NCBI RefSeq assembly: GCF_036227265.1 | Contig: NZ_CP109446.1 | Location: 5,214,001 to 5,278,000, forward strand | Length of the DNA stretch: 64,000 nt | Direction of reading: 5' to 3' | Source of the DNA: Streptomyces sp. NBC_01476 | GTDB taxonomy: Bacteria; Actinomycetota; Actinomycetes; Streptomycetales; Streptomycetaceae | In this document: positions 1 to 8,833 of the stretch, piece by piece | Numbering within the stretch: the stretch's first letter is position 1 | How the letters are laid out: the number at the start of each line of letters is the position of its first letter | Translations under genes and position numbers: made by a program | Notes under the pieces: generated by a model | What the model was told of the DNA's origin: nothing | Databases searched by the model: none | Seen by the model: only the letters and a program-made list of their open reading frames with translations

Positions 1-672
1 CACCTCCCGCGGGCTGTCCGCCCCGACGACGGAGACCGCCCGGGTCAGATACGCCGCCAGGACGTCCTCGCCGAGCACGTCCCAGCCCTCCTCGGCCAGC
101 GGCACCCCCGCCAGCGGGCCGACGGCCGCGATCCCGGCGGCGATCTCCGCGTCGGCGGGCGGCACGATCTGCGAGCCGTCCCCGAGGTAGACCTTGTAGC
201 CGTTGTCCTGCGGCGGGTTGTGGCTTGCGGTCACCATCACACCGGCGTCGGCGCCCAAGTGCCGTACGGCATAGGCGAGTACGGGAGTCGGCAGCGGACG
301 CGGCAGCAGCGCGGCCCGCAGCCCGGCGCCGGCCATGACGGCCGCGGTGTCCCGGGCGAAGTCGTACGACTTGTGCCGGGCGTCGTAGCCGATGACCACC
401 AACTCGCCCTGCCGGGCCCGCAGGTACCCCGCCAGACCGGCGGCGGCCCGGATCACCACGGCCCGGTTCATCCGCATCGGGCCGCCGCCGAGCGCCCCGC
501 GCAGGCCGGCGGTGCCGAACTCCAGCGTCCCGGCGAACCGTTCGGCCAGTTCCGCGGTGGCGCCGGTGTCGCCCGCGTCCGCCGCCCGCAGCAGTGTCTC
601 CAGTTCGCCGCGGGTCTCCGGGTCCGGGTCCTCGGCGATCCACGCCTGCACCTGGGCGAGTACGTCGGCCAT
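1..672 (-). CDS. Phospho-sugar mutase (phosphomannomutase/phosphoglucomutase), C-terminus outside window
   Basis: Interconverts hexose 1- and 6-phosphates in the cytoplasm through a phosphoserine intermediate. The visible 224 residues begin MADVLAQVQAWIAEDP and contain the active-site loop VTASHNPPQDNGYKVY, with the catalytic serine inside TASHNP, plus the N-terminal GTAGLRG motif. About 550 residues are usual for this long PGM/PMM subfamily, so well over half is missing past base 1. The ATG at 672 has GGAGGA just upstream. It lies 58 bp downstream of the purine nucleoside phosphorylase gene on the same strand, probably one operon; the product ribose 1-phosphate or deoxyribose 1-phosphate is a substrate type for this subfamily. 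Sugar specificity cannot be read from this fragment. Confidence 0.9.
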   Translation of the reverse strand, partial: MADVLAQVQAWIAEDPDPETRGELETLLRAADAGDTGATAELAERFAGTLEFGTAGLRGALGGGPMRMNRAVVIRAAAGLAGYLRARQGELVVIGYDARHKSYDFARDTAAVMAGAGLRAALLPRPLPTPVLAYAVRHLGADAGVMVTASHNPPQDNGYKVYLGDGSQIVPPADAEIAAGIAAVGPLAGVPLAEEGWDVLGEDVLAAYLTRAVSVVGADSPREV

Positions 673-730
673 CGCTTCCTCCAGCTCTCCGTGCTTTACC
701 TGACGTCGGACGCGAACGGGCGCCTGGCGG

Positions 731-1540
731 TCAGAGCCGCCCCAGCACCTCGCCCAGCAGCGCGCCCATCCGGGTCGCCGACTCCCGGCCGGCCTCCAGG
801 ACCTCTTCGTGATTGAGCGGCTCACCGGTCATCCCGGCGGCCAGATTCGTCACGAGGGACAGGCCCAGCACCTCCGCGCCGGCCTCGCGGGCGGCGATGG
901 CCTCCAGTGCGGTGGACATGCCCACGAGGTCCCCGCCTATCGCCCGGACCATGCCGATCTCGGCGGGTGTCTCGTAGTGCGGGCCGGGGAGCTGGACGTA
1001 GACGCCCTCTTCGAGGGAGGGGTCCACCTCGCGGCACAGCGCGCGCAGCCGCGGGGAGTAGAGGTCGGTGAGGTCCACGAAGTTCGCGCCGACGATGGGC
1101 GAGGTCGCGGTCATGTTGATGTGGTCGCTGATCAGGACGGGCTGACCCGGGCGGAAGCCGGGGCGCAGGCCGCCGCAGCCGTTGGTGAGGACGACGGTCT
1201 TGCAGCCCGCGGCGATCGCGGTGCGTACCCCGTGCACGACGGTGGCGACGCCCCGGCCCTCGTAGAGGTGGGTGCGGCCGAGGAAGACCAGGGCGCGGAC
1301 CCCGCCGATCTTCACGGACCGCACCTGGCCGGCGTGGCCCGCGACGGCGGGGGCCGGGAACCCCGGGAGGTCGGTCACCGGGAACTCGTGGTCGGGCTCG
1401 CCGAGACCGTCGGCGGCGGGCACCCAGCCCGAGCCCATGACGAGGGCCACGTCGTGTGTTTCGGCGCCGGTCAGCTCGCGCAGGCGTTCGGCAGCGGCGT
1501 CGGCCGCGGCGTACGGGTCGGGGTTCACGGAAGCGTTCAC
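731..1540 (-). CDS. Purine nucleoside phosphorylase
   Basis: Phosphorolysis of purine (deoxy)nucleosides to base plus (deoxy)ribose 1-phosphate in purine salvage. The protein has the trimeric PNP hallmarks: phosphate-binding GSGWVP, HAGQ, a GRTHLYEG loop, the NGCGGL segment, [10 protein letters not shown] and VGMSTALE, then a TNLAAGM region. The 269-aa length fits the family. A GTG at 1546 would add two residues, but the GTG at 1540 is preferred because TACCCT ends exactly 7 nt upstream, the spacing of a -10 box for a leaderless mRNA. The gene is upstream of the phospho-sugar mutase in the same direction. Family call is firm; base preference is not determined. Confidence 0.93.
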   Translation of the reverse strand: MNASVNPDPYAAADAAAERLRELTGAETHDVALVMGSGWVPAADGLGEPDHEFPVTDLPGFPAPAVAGHAGQVRSVKIGGVRALVFLGRTHLYEGRGVATVVHGVRTAIAAGCKTVVLTNGCGGLRPGFRPGQPVLISDHINMTATSPIVGANFVDLTDLYSPRLRALCREVDPSLEEGVYVQLPGPHYETPAEIGMVRAIGGDLVGMSTALEAIAAREAGAEVLGLSLVTNLAAGMTGEPLNHEEVLEAGRESATRMGALLGEVLGRL

Positions 1541-1547
1541 GCGCACG

Positions 1548-1553
1548 AGGGTA
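1548..1553 (-). promoter_or_regulatory. Candidate -10 box (TACCCT), leaderless start of PNP gene
   Basis: TACCCT on the minus strand, 7 nt before GTG 1540. No ribosome binding site separates them and no clear -35 box is seen. Confidence 0.5.
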
Positions 1554-1630
1554 ACCTGTCACGGCCTACGCGCGTAGACGGTCCCCCGGTCTGCGGTTCT
1601 TTTCGGCCCTCCCCTTGCCCTGCGGGGCCC

Positions 1631-1778
1631 GTTGCCGGGTGCGGCCGGGTGAGGGGTTGCTCGCGCAGTTCCTCGCGCCCCTTCGGGGTGCGTTCGGCCA
1701 TCCGGGTGTGCCCCGTCAGGGGCGCTGGGGGCACCCCCGGACGGAGTCTGGGGGAGGAACTGCGCGAGGAACCCACCA
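1631..1778. repeat. Dispersed palindromic intergenic repeat (member 1)
   Basis: Contains two oppositely oriented copies of the module GCGCAGTTCCTCGCGCCCC or its complement, plus GGGGGCACCCCC and the arm CGGACGGAGTCTGGGGGAGG. The same modules recur at 4985, 5929, 16599, 33365, 41600, 52905 and 60711. It fills the space between the PNP and gamma-glutamylcyclotransferase genes and can fold into GC-rich hairpins. No gene is seen in 1547-1842. Confidence 0.85.
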
Positions 1779-1842
1779 CCGGCGGAAGGTCCGGGAACCG
1801 GCGCCCAGGGGCTGGGCGGGCGGGCCCGGTGCGGCCCCGCGC

Positions 1843-2280
1843 CTAGCACGGCCGCTTGCGCAGCTCCATCACATAGTCGTACGGCGCCCCCGCCGATTCC
1901 GCCGCGTCAGCCAGTTCCCCCAGGTAGCGCGCCGACGGCAACCCACCCTCGTAGTCGTTGAGGACATAGAGCCACGCCGCCACCTCCCCCTCCAGCGTGT
2001 CGACCCGGACGGTGAGCCGCCGGTACATGGCCAGCGGCACCCCCTCCCAGTTGTCCATCGACTCCTCGTCCACCGGCGCGATGTCGTACAGCGTGACGAA
2101 GACCTGGCTGCCGGGGTCCTCCACCACCGTGGCCAGCGCCCCCTCCCACCCCATCTGCTCACCGCCGAAGGTGAGCCGCCAGCCGTCGAGCCACCCGGTG
2201 CCGCGCAGGGGGGAGTGAGGGGCGCGGCGGGTCATCAGCCGCGCGTCGAGGTTGCTTCCGTAGGCGGCGTAGAGCGACAT
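1843..2280 (-). CDS. Gamma-glutamylcyclotransferase-like protein
   Basis: A 145-aa protein of the gamma-glutamylcyclotransferase (GGCT/AIG2-like) fold, which releases 5-oxoproline from gamma-glutamyl amines or peptides. The diagnostic substrate-binding motif YAAYGSNLD is at the N-terminus (YGSN), followed by DIAPVDEESMDNWEG and a C-terminal YLGELADAAE segment as in short bacterial members. A GTG two codons earlier (2286) is possible; the ATG at 2280 is preferred because TACCCT ends 7 nt upstream. It is divergent from lpdA. Actinobacteria use mycothiol rather than glutathione, so the real substrate is unknown. Confidence 0.8.
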   Translation of the reverse strand: MSLYAAYGSNLDARLMTRRAPHSPLRGTGWLDGWRLTFGGEQMGWEGALATVVEDPGSQVFVTLYDIAPVDEESMDNWEGVPLAMYRRLTVRVDTLEGEVAAWLYVLNDYEGGLPSARYLGELADAAESAGAPYDYVMELRKRPC

Positions 2281-2287
2281 GGACACG

Positions 2288-2293
2288 AGGGTA
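2288..2293 (-). promoter_or_regulatory. Candidate -10 box (TACCCT), leaderless start of GGCT gene
   Basis: TACCCT on the minus strand, 7 nt before ATG 2280. The same hexamer and following CGTG occur before the PNP gene start. Confidence 0.5.
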
Positions 2294-2385
2294 CGGGAGC
2301 GCGATCGGCCCGGCGTAAGGACGCGAGCCGGTGCCGCCCGGACGAGTCACACCGACCCCTGGCAGGAGAAGCTTGGCGCGTGCGG

Positions 2386-2391
2386 GACAAT
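2386..2391 (+). promoter_or_regulatory. Candidate -10 box (GACAAT), leaderless start of lpdA
   Basis: GACAAT followed by 7 nt and the GTG at 2399. The same GACAAT-N7-GTG arrangement precedes the small gene at 37829. Confidence 0.45.
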
Positions 2392-2398
2392 GGGGTAC

Positions 2399-3835
2399 GT
2401 GACTCGGATCGTGATCATCGGTGGCGGACCCGGCGGCTATGAGGCAGCGCTCGTTGCGGCGCAGCTCGGCGCTGAGGTGACCGTCGTGGACTGCGACGGC
2501 CTCGGCGGCGCGTCGGTGCTCACCGACTGCGTTCCGTCCAAGACGCTCATCGCCACCGCCGAGGTGATGACCACCTTCGACTCCTCCTACGAGGAGCTGG
2601 GCATCGTCGCCGACGACACCCCGCCGCTGGAACGCGCCTCCCGGGTGGTCGGCGTCGACCTCGGCAAGGTCAACCGCCGGGTCAAGCGCCTCGCGCTCGC
2701 CCAGTCCAACGACATCACCGCCTCCGTGACCCGGGCCGGCGTCCGGGTGCTGCGCGGCCGTGGCCGGCTGGACGGCCCGCAGACCGCCGACGGCACCAGG
2801 TCCGTGGTGGTGCGCTCCGCCGACGGCACCGAGGAGCGGCTGACCGCCGACGCCGTACTCGTCGCCACCGGTGCCCGCCCCCGCGAGCTGGAGGACGCGC
2901 TGCCGGACGGCGAGCGGATCCTCAACTGGACCCAGGTCTACGATCTCGACGAGCTGCCCGAAGAGCTGATCGTGGTGGGCTCCGGGGTCACCGGCGCCGA
3001 GTTCGCCGGCGCGTACCAGGCGCTCGGCTCCACCGTGACGCTGGTCTCCTCGCGGGACCGGGTGCTGCCCGGTGAGGACCCGGACGCCGCCGCCGTCCTG
3101 GAGGACGTCTTCCGCCGCCGCGGTATGAACGTGATGGCCCGCTCCCGCGCCCAGTCCGTCAAGCGGCTCGGCGACCGGGTCGAGGTCGCGCTCGCCGACG
3201 GCCGGGTGATCAGCGGCACGCACTGCCTGATGGCGGTCGGCGCCATTCCCAACACCACCGGGATGGGTCTGGAGGAGGCCGGCGTCAAGCTCACCGCCTC
3301 CGGCCACATCAAGACCGACCGGGTCTCCCGCACCAGCGCGCTCGGCGTGTACGCGGCAGGTGACGTCACCGGCGTCTTCGCGCTCGCCTCGGTCGCCGCG
3401 ATGCAGGGGCGGATCGCGATGTACCACTTCCTCGGTGACGCGGTCGGCCCGCTCAACCTCAAGACGGTCTCCTCCAACGTCTTCACCGACCCGGAGATCG
3501 CCACCGTCGGCTACACCCAGGCCGACGTGGACAACAAGCGCATCGAGGCGAATGTCGTCAAGCTGCCGCTGCTGCGCAACCCGCGGGCCAAGATGCAGGG
3601 CATCAGGGACGGCTTCGTGAAGCTCTTCTGCCGTCCCGGCACCGGGATCGTGGTCGGCGGTGTGGTGGTCGCGCCCAAGGCGAGCGAGCTGATCCACCCG
3701 ATCTCGATCGCGGTCGACAACAACCTGACGGTGGAACAGATCGCGAACGCCTTCACGGTGTACCCGTCGCTGTCCGGCTCGATCGCCGAGGTGGCACGGC
3801 AGTTGCACAACCGGAAAACGGCGGATCAGGACTGA
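2399..3835 (+). CDS. lpdA: NAD(P)H:quinone reductase of the lipoamide dehydrogenase fold (LpdA-like)
   Basis: FAD-dependent oxidoreductase of the flavoprotein disulfide reductase family. It starts VTRIVIIGGGPGGYEAALVA (FAD-binding GGGPGG), has a second dinucleotide-binding motif VVGSGVTGAEFAG and a GVYAAGD FAD motif. The redox-active Cys pair is broken: where true lipoamide dehydrogenases have CxxxxC, this protein reads S39-VLTD-C44. That matches Mycobacterium tuberculosis LpdA (Rv3303c) as I recall it, a quinone reductase rather than a lipoamide dehydrogenase. Start: GTG 2399 gives the same VTRIVI beginning as the mycobacterial protein; ATG 2390 and an open frame back to 2279 are alternatives. 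478 aa. Likely monocistronic and cytosolic. Confidence 0.88.
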   Translation: MTRIVIIGGGPGGYEAALVAAQLGAEVTVVDCDGLGGASVLTDCVPSKTLIATAEVMTTFDSSYEELGIVADDTPPLERASRVVGVDLGKVNRRVKRLALAQSNDITASVTRAGVRVLRGRGRLDGPQTADGTRSVVVRSADGTEERLTADAVLVATGARPRELEDALPDGERILNWTQVYDLDELPEELIVVGSGVTGAEFAGAYQALGSTVTLVSSRDRVLPGEDPDAAAVLEDVFRRRGMNVMARSRAQSVKRLGDRVEVALADGRVISGTHCLMAVGAIPNTTGMGLEEAGVKLTASGHIKTDRVSRTSALGVYAAGDVTGVFALASVAAMQGRIAMYHFLGDAVGPLNLKTVSSNVFTDPEIATVGYTQADVDNKRIEANVVKLPLLRNPRAKMQGIRDGFVKLFCRPGTGIVVGGVVVAPKASELIHPISIAVDNNLTVEQIANAFTVYPSLSGSIAEVARQLHNRKTADQD

Positions 3836-4042
3836 CGCCGGGTTGGCTGCCGCGGGGCCCTTGGTTTTCCGGGCCGGTCCGCGGCCTGTTCGGACCCCCG
3901 GGCATTACGCTGCGTACTTCTCGCGCGGTCCAAACCTTTTCCGGGTGCGAACGCACGGTCGGTGCATAGCACTTCCCGGTCTCTTTCACGCACGACTTCC
4001 GTCATCCGGCGCAAAACGCTGAAAGCAGACGGTCGTTGGGGT

Positions 4043-4048
4043 TACTGT
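4043..4048 (+). promoter_or_regulatory. Candidate -10 box (TACTGT), leaderless start of DeoR-type gene
   Basis: TACTGT, then 7 nt, then GTG 4056. Nothing like a ribosome binding site lies between them. Confidence 0.45.
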
Positions 4049-4055
4049 CGGTTTC

Positions 4056-4967
4056 GTGTTCGCTGCAGAACGTCGCCAATTGATCCTGGAAATGGTGCGG
4101 GCGAACGGAGCCGTCAGTCTCCGTGAGCTCGCCCGGGTCGTCCAGACCTCCGAAGTGACCGTGCGCCGCGACGTACGCGCTCTGGAGGCCGAAGGACTGC
4201 TGGACCGCCGGCACGGCGGTGCGGTGCTGCCGGGTGGCTTCACCCGCGAGTCCGGCTTCCCGCAGAAATCCCATCTAGCGACCGCGGAGAAGACGGCCAT
4301 CGCCGATCTCGCCGCCGGTCTGGTCGAAGAGGGCGAGGCCATCGTGGTCGGCGCCGGCACCACCACCCAGGAGCTGGCCAGACGGCTGGCCCGGGTGCCG
4401 GGGCTGACCGTGGTGACCAACTCGCTGCTGGTCGCGCAGGCACTCGCGCACGCCAACCGGGTGGAAGTGGTGATGACCGGCGGCACCCTGCGCGGGTCCA
4501 ACTACGGCCTGGTCGGCAGCGGCGCGGAGCAGTCCCTGCAAGGGCTGCGGGTCTCACGGGCGTTCCTGTCCGGCGCGGGGCTCACCGCGGAACGCGGCCT
4601 GTCCACGTCCAACATGCTCGCGGCGAGTGTGGACCGCGCGCTGGTGCAGGCGGCGGCGGAGGTGGTGGTCCTCGCGGACCACACGAAGCTCGGGTCCGAC
4701 ACGATGTTCCAGACGGTGCCGACCGATGTGATCACGCATCTGGTCACCGATGAACCGCCGGCCGACGACGAACGCGCCGGTACGGAGTTGCAGGCGCTCG
4801 CCGATCGCGGGGTGCAGATCGTGGTGGCGCCGGTGCCGGTCGCTGACGCGGCGGTGGCGGGGCGGCCGCGGCGCGAGGCCCCGCTGCCGGGGCCCCGGCG
4901 GCCCCAGTCGTTGCGCACTGCGGAGCCGGGGGGGACGCCCCGGCTCGCGGATGTCCGCCGGAGGTAG
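4056..4967 (+). CDS. DeoR-family transcriptional regulator
   Basis: Cytoplasmic repressor-type regulator of sugar or nucleoside metabolism. The N-terminal winged helix begins FAAERRQLILEMVRANG and contains the family signature SEVTVRRDVRALEAEGLLDRRHGGA (residues about 32-56). A DeoRC effector domain follows, with the sugar-phosphate isomerase-like VVGAGTTTQELA, VVTNSLLVAQAL and MTGGTLR motifs. The last 50 residues are Pro/Arg-rich and look disordered, so 303 aa is longer than the usual 250-260. Phosphorylated sugars are the normal ligands of the family; the targets here are unknown. Neighbouring genes do not form an obvious sugar operon. Confidence 0.9.
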   Translation: MFAAERRQLILEMVRANGAVSLRELARVVQTSEVTVRRDVRALEAEGLLDRRHGGAVLPGGFTRESGFPQKSHLATAEKTAIADLAAGLVEEGEAIVVGAGTTTQELARRLARVPGLTVVTNSLLVAQALAHANRVEVVMTGGTLRGSNYGLVGSGAEQSLQGLRVSRAFLSGAGLTAERGLSTSNMLAASVDRALVQAAAEVVVLADHTKLGSDTMFQTVPTDVITHLVTDEPPADDERAGTELQALADRGVQIVVAPVPVADAAVAGRPRREAPLPGPRRPQSLRTAEPGGTPRLADVRRR

Positions 4968-4984
4968 TTCCAGCGGAGCGGGGC

Positions 4985-5191
4985 GCCGTTGCGGGGTGCG
5001 GGGTGCCCGCGGGGCGCCGTTGCCGGGTGCGGGCCGGTGGACGGTTGCTCGCGCAGTTCCTCCCCCAGACTCCGTCCGGGGGTGCCCCCAGCGCCCCTGA
5101 CGGGGCACGTTCTGCCCGTAGGGCTGCGTTGCCGGCTGCGGGCAGCCGCTAGTTGCTCGCGCAGTTCCTCGCGCCCCTGACGGGGCACGTT
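4985..5191. repeat. Dispersed palindromic intergenic repeat (member 2)
   Basis: Two tandem modules, each with TTGCTCGCGCAGTTCCTC; the first carries CCCCCAGACTCCGTCCGGGG and the second CGCGCCCCTGACGGGGC. It occupies the whole convergent gap between the DeoR and TetR genes, so it may end transcription from both sides. Confidence 0.85.
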
Positions 5192-5231
5192 CGTTGCGAC
5201 GCACTGAGAGAAGGCGCCCCCTGGCCGACGG

Positions 5232-5792
5232 CTACTGGGCGGTGAGGGAGGGGGTGCGGGTGCGGAGGCCGTCGGTCATGAGGGACATGAGGCGGTCGAA
5301 GAGGTCGGGGTCGTCCGCGTTGCGCTCCGCGCTGACCACGATCGCGTAGGTGAGCTTCAGCAGGTCGCCGATCCCGATGTCGCTCCTGACCCCGCCGGAC
5401 TCCTGGGCCCGGTGCAGCAGCGCGGTGCCGGCGGCCGGCATCTTCGTACGGCAGGCGGGCATCCTGTCGTCACTGGCCTCCGTGATCGCGGCGGCCAGCC
5501 CGCGGTAGGACGCCGAGTGCACGGCCACCGCCCGGAGCCACTGCAGCAGCGCGTCGACCGGATCGGCCTCGGCCAGCAGCTCGCGCCCCCGCTGGGACAG
5601 GGCCTTCACTTCCTGCTCGAAGACCGCGTTCATCAGCGCGTAGCGGTCGGGGAAATGCCGGTAGAGCGTGCCGACGCCGACCTCGGCGTGCCGTGCCACG
5701 TCCTCCAGGGCCACGTCCGTGCCGTGCAGCAGGAACGCCTGCCTGGCCTCGTCGAGCAGCCGGTCGTAGTTGCGCTGCGCGTCAGCCCGCAT
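5232..5792 (-). CDS. TetR-family transcriptional regulator
   Basis: 186-aa one-component repressor. The N-terminal HTH is visible as RNYDRLLDEARQAFLLHG, DVALEDVARHAEVGVGTLYRHFPDR (residues about 8-47), the typical TetR recognition helix ending YRHFP. The C-terminal ligand domain is all-helical. The ATG at 5792 is chosen because GGGAGG lies 9 nt upstream; the frame stays open further upstream but only through repeat DNA. Two identical 15-bp palindromes lie just upstream, suggesting autoregulation. There is no divergent gene beside it, so other targets are unknown. Efflux or detoxification control is usual for the family, but nothing here proves it. Confidence 0.9.
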   Translation of the reverse strand: MRADAQRNYDRLLDEARQAFLLHGTDVALEDVARHAEVGVGTLYRHFPDRYALMNAVFEQEVKALSQRGRELLAEADPVDALLQWLRAVAVHSASYRGLAAAITEASDDRMPACRTKMPAAGTALLHRAQESGGVRSDIGIGDLLKLTYAIVVSAERNADDPDLFDRLMSLMTDGLRTRTPSLTAQ

Positions 5793-5852
5793 GCCGTGAT
5801 GCCTCCCGCTCTGGGCCCGTACCGTTCTTCGCCCCCGAAGAGATGGTAAATC

Positions 5853-5891
5853 CGGAGGCGACCTCCGTATAGTTAACGGAGGCAACCTCCG
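5853..5891. promoter_or_regulatory. Double palindromic operator upstream of TetR gene
   Basis: CGGAGGCGACCTCCG (5853-5867) and CGGAGGCAACCTCCG (5877-5891) are 15-bp palindromes with the same 6-bp arms, 24 bp apart centre to centre. Between them lies TATAGTTAA, which can supply a -10 element. Spacing and symmetry fit two TetR dimers. Confidence 0.7.
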
Positions 5892-5928
5892 CTTACCGCT
5901 CTCCGCTGGAGGCTTGCTTTCGCTTCCT

Positions 5929-6096
5929 CGCGCCCCTTCGGGGCACGTCGTCCCCTGCGGTACGGGAGTTCGTGCCCCGTCAGGGGCGCGAGGAACTGCG
6001 CGAGCAACCGGCCACCGGGCGGGGGCCGGGGATGGTGCCCCGTGGGGCAGGTCGTGCCCCGTCAGGGGCGCTGGGGGCACCCCCGGCCGGTGGGGG
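5929..6096. repeat. Dispersed palindromic intergenic repeat (member 3)
   Basis: Modules CGCGCCCCTTCGGGGC, CCCCGTCAGGGGCGCGAGGA with ACTGCGCGAGCAAC, and CCCCGTCAGGGGCGCTGGGG. It lies immediately 3' of accA2 and continues toward the TetR promoter; several hairpins are possible. Confidence 0.85.
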
Positions 6097-6115
6097 GTGG
6101 GCGGGCGGTCGGGGG

Positions 6116-7876
6116 TCAGTCCTTGATTTCGCAGATGACCGCGCCGGAGGTGACGGACGTGCCGACGTCCGCGGTGAGCCCGATCACCGTGCCGGAGCGG
6201 TGCGCGTTGATCGGCTGTTCCATCTTCATCGCTTCGAGGACGACGATGAGGTCGCCCTCGGTGACCTGCTGGTTCTCCTCGACCGCGACCTTCACGATGG
6301 TGCCCTGCATCGGGGAGGCCAGCGCGTCACCCGACGCCGCCTTCGTGGCCTTCGACGCCGCCCGCCGTTTCGGCTTCGCACCGCCGGCCGCCGCGGTCCG
6401 CGCCAGGGTCATCCCCAGCGAGGCCGGCAGAGAGACTTCGAGGCGCTTCCCGCCGACCTCGACCACCACCGTCTCCCGACCCGGGACCTCGTCCTCATCC
6501 ACCGCGGGCCCCGCGAACGGCGCGATCGTGTTCACGAACTCCGTCTCGATCCACCGGGTATGAATCGTGAACGGCCCCCCGTCCCGGGGATTGAACGCCG
6601 GGTCGGTGACCACGGCGCGGTGGAAGGGAATCGCGGTGGCCATCCCCTCCACGGTGAACTCACCCAGCGCCCGCGCCGCACGCTGCAAGGCCTGCTCGCG
6701 GGTCGCACCGGTGATGATGAGCTTGGCCAGCAGGGAGTCCCACGCCGGCCCGATCACCGACCCTGACTCCACCCCGGCGTCCAGCCGCACCCCCGGCCCG
6801 GTGGGCGGCTGGAAGAGGGTCACGGTGCCGGGTGCGGGCAGGAAATTCCGCCCCGGGTCCTCACCGTTGATCCGGAACTCCAGGGAGTGGCCGCGCAGCG
6901 GCGGGTCGTCGTAGCCGAGGGCCTCGCCGTCGGCGATGCGGAACATCTCCCGCACCAGGTCGATACCCGAGACCTCCTCCGTCACCGGGTGTTCGACCTG
7001 GAGGCGGGTGTTGACCTCCAGGAACGAGATCGTGCCGTCCTGCCCGACGAGGAACTCACACGTGCCCGCGCCGACGTAGCCGGCCTCGCGGAGGATCGCC
7101 TTCGACGCCGCGTACAGCTGGGCGTTCTGGTCGTCGGAGAGCCAGGGTGCGGGGGCTTCTTCGACGAGTTTCTGGTGGCGGCGCTGCAGGGAGCAGTCGC
7201 GGGTGGAGACCACGACGACGTTGCCGTGGGTGTCGGCCAGGCACTGGGTCTCGACGTGGCGGGGGCGGTCGAGGTAACGCTCGACGAAGCACTCGCCGCG
7301 GCCGAACGCGGCCACCGCCTCCCGCACCGCGGAATCGTAGAGCTCGGGGACTTCTTCCAGGGTCCTGGCGACTTTGAGTCCGCGTCCGCCGCCGCCGAAG
7401 GCGGCTTTGATGGCGATGGGGAGGCCGTGTTCCCTGGCGAAGGCGACGACTTCGTCGGCGCCGGTGACGGGGTCGGGGGTGCCGGCGACCAGGGGTGCGC
7501 CGGCGCGCTGGGCGATGTGACGGGCCGCCACCTTGTCGCCGAGGTCGCGGATGGCCTGCGGCGGGGGGCCGATCCAGGTCAGGCCCGCGTCCAGGACCGC
7601 CTGGGCGAACTCGGCGTTCTCGGAGAGGAAGCCGTATCCGGGGTGGACCGCGTCCGCGCCGGACTCCGCGGCGGCGGTCAGGACCTTGCCGGCATCGAGG
7701 TAGCTGGTGGCAGGGGTGTCACCGCCCAGCGCGTACGCCTCGTCCGCGACACGGACATGCACCGCGTCCCGGTCGGGATCGGCGTAGACGGCCACGCTGG
7801 CGATCCCCGCGTCCCGGCAGGCACGGGCAACACGGACTGCGATTTCACCGCGGTTGGCGATGAGCACCTTACGCAC
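6116..7876 (-). CDS. accA2: Acyl-CoA carboxylase alpha chain: biotin carboxylase plus biotin carboxyl carrier
   Basis: 586-aa alpha subunit that carboxylates biotin with ATP and bicarbonate and carries it to the beta subunit, making malonyl- or methylmalonyl-CoA. Biotin carboxylase domain starts [15 protein letters not shown], with the ATP-grasp glycine loop GGGGRGLKV (161-169), the metal-binding segment [20 protein letters not shown], and [11 protein letters not shown]. The C-terminal carrier domain has EAMKMEQP with the biotinylated Lys near 551. GTG 7876 is chosen: GGGAG sits 8 nt upstream and the protein then begins exactly at the conserved [10 protein letters not shown]. The beta and epsilon subunit genes lie 2 kb upstream on the same strand, separated by a gene on the other strand. 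Confidence 0.95.
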   Translation of the reverse strand: MRKVLIANRGEIAVRVARACRDAGIASVAVYADPDRDAVHVRVADEAYALGGDTPATSYLDAGKVLTAAAESGADAVHPGYGFLSENAEFAQAVLDAGLTWIGPPPQAIRDLGDKVAARHIAQRAGAPLVAGTPDPVTGADEVVAFAREHGLPIAIKAAFGGGGRGLKVARTLEEVPELYDSAVREAVAAFGRGECFVERYLDRPRHVETQCLADTHGNVVVVSTRDCSLQRRHQKLVEEAPAPWLSDDQNAQLYAASKAILREAGYVGAGTCEFLVGQDGTISFLEVNTRLQVEHPVTEEVSGIDLVREMFRIADGEALGYDDPPLRGHSLEFRINGEDPGRNFLPAPGTVTLFQPPTGPGVRLDAGVESGSVIGPAWDSLLAKLIITGATREQALQRAARALGEFTVEGMATAIPFHRAVVTDPAFNPRDGGPFTIHTRWIETEFVNTIAPFAGPAVDEDEVPGRETVVVEVGGKRLEVSLPASLGMTLARTAAAGGAKPKRRAASKATKAASGDALASPMQGTIVKVAVEENQQVTEGDLIVVLEAMKMEQPINAHRSGTVIGLTADVGTSVTSGAVICEIKD

Positions 7877-8259
7877 GATGACTCCCTTCTTGAAACAAGC
7901 CGAGTTTAGGTACTGGCCACACTCGATGCCGAGGAGCCCCCGCACGTGAGCTTGCCCACACGAAGGGTGACCCATGGGCCTGAAATACCGGTGAAAGCCT
8001 GCTCAGTCCACGGTACGACCCGGCCGGGGCCGATGTCCCGCACTGCCCGGTGTGGGGCGGATCTCGGTTCGGATCGGGTCCCTCGTTCGGCGTTCTTTTG
8101 TGGAAACCCCACCAATAGACCGGGGAAAGTTTGCCGCCGCGACCCGCCGAACGAGTGGTGGCGCCGCGCCTCTTGTCCCGGGCTTTACCCGTGAGTAGCC
8201 TGCATGACGCGAAGTACCGGGGGTAACGGACCCCGCGGCGGGGACCGGAGGGGGAGCGC
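7877..8259. other. Intergenic region between divergent accA2 and a membrane-protein gene
   Basis: 383 bp with no convincing gene. It should hold the accA2 promoter (minus) and the promoter of the membrane protein (plus). No palindrome strong enough to name an operator was seen. Confidence 0.5.
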
Positions 8260-8712
8260 ATGCGCAGAGGGATAGCCATCGGCACGGTCGTGGCGCTGGT
8301 CCTCGAAGCTCTCACGATCGGCTTCGTCAACTGGGTGCTCGGCCTTGCCGTCCAGCACCAGAAGATGTCCCTCGCCGGGCTCGACACGAACGCGATGGCG
8401 GTCGGATCGTGGGTGGGCGGCGGGGTGTTCGGGCTCTTCCTGCTCGGCTGCGCGCTGCTGGTGGCCCGGATCGCCTGGCGCGACCGGATGACCGGGCGGT
8501 TGGCGCGGATCGTGCTCATCGCCTGCGCGGTGGTGCACGGAGTGGTGGGCGCGGCCGTGGTCGGCCTGGTCGGCTGGTGGGCGTTCGTGGTCCTGATGGT
8601 CATCCTCGGGCTGCTCGTCGCCACGCTGCTGCTGTACGCGCCGGAGGACCAGCGGGAGCCGGTGGAGGCCGCGCCGGGCCCCGGCGAGATCTCGCCACCG
8701 GCGACCGCGTGA
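8260..8712 (+). CDS. Small four-helix membrane protein, unknown function
   Basis: 150 aa. Hydrophobic stretches are visible at about 4-30, 46-70, 85-108 and 110-127, so four membrane spans are likely, followed by an acidic, proline-rich tail on one side of the membrane. The start ATG follows a strong GGAGGGGGAG ribosome site. No enzymatic motif is seen. It sits between accA2 and maf on the opposite strand; conserved position near the carboxylase genes in Streptomyces is from memory. I do not recognise a function. Confidence 0.7.
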   Translation: MRRGIAIGTVVALVLEALTIGFVNWVLGLAVQHQKMSLAGLDTNAMAVGSWVGGGVFGLFLLGCALLVARIAWRDRMTGRLARIVLIACAVVHGVVGAAVVGLVGWWAFVVLMVILGLLVATLLLYAPEDQREPVEAAPGPGEISPPATA

Positions 8713-8833
8713 CCGTCGGAACCGCCCGCACCCTCCAAACCGCCCGCACCCTCCGAGCCGGCTGAGCCGCCCCCACCGTCCGAACCTGCCGCCCTGCCCG
8801 AGCCGTCCGCGCCCCGCGGGACGCCCCGCACGG

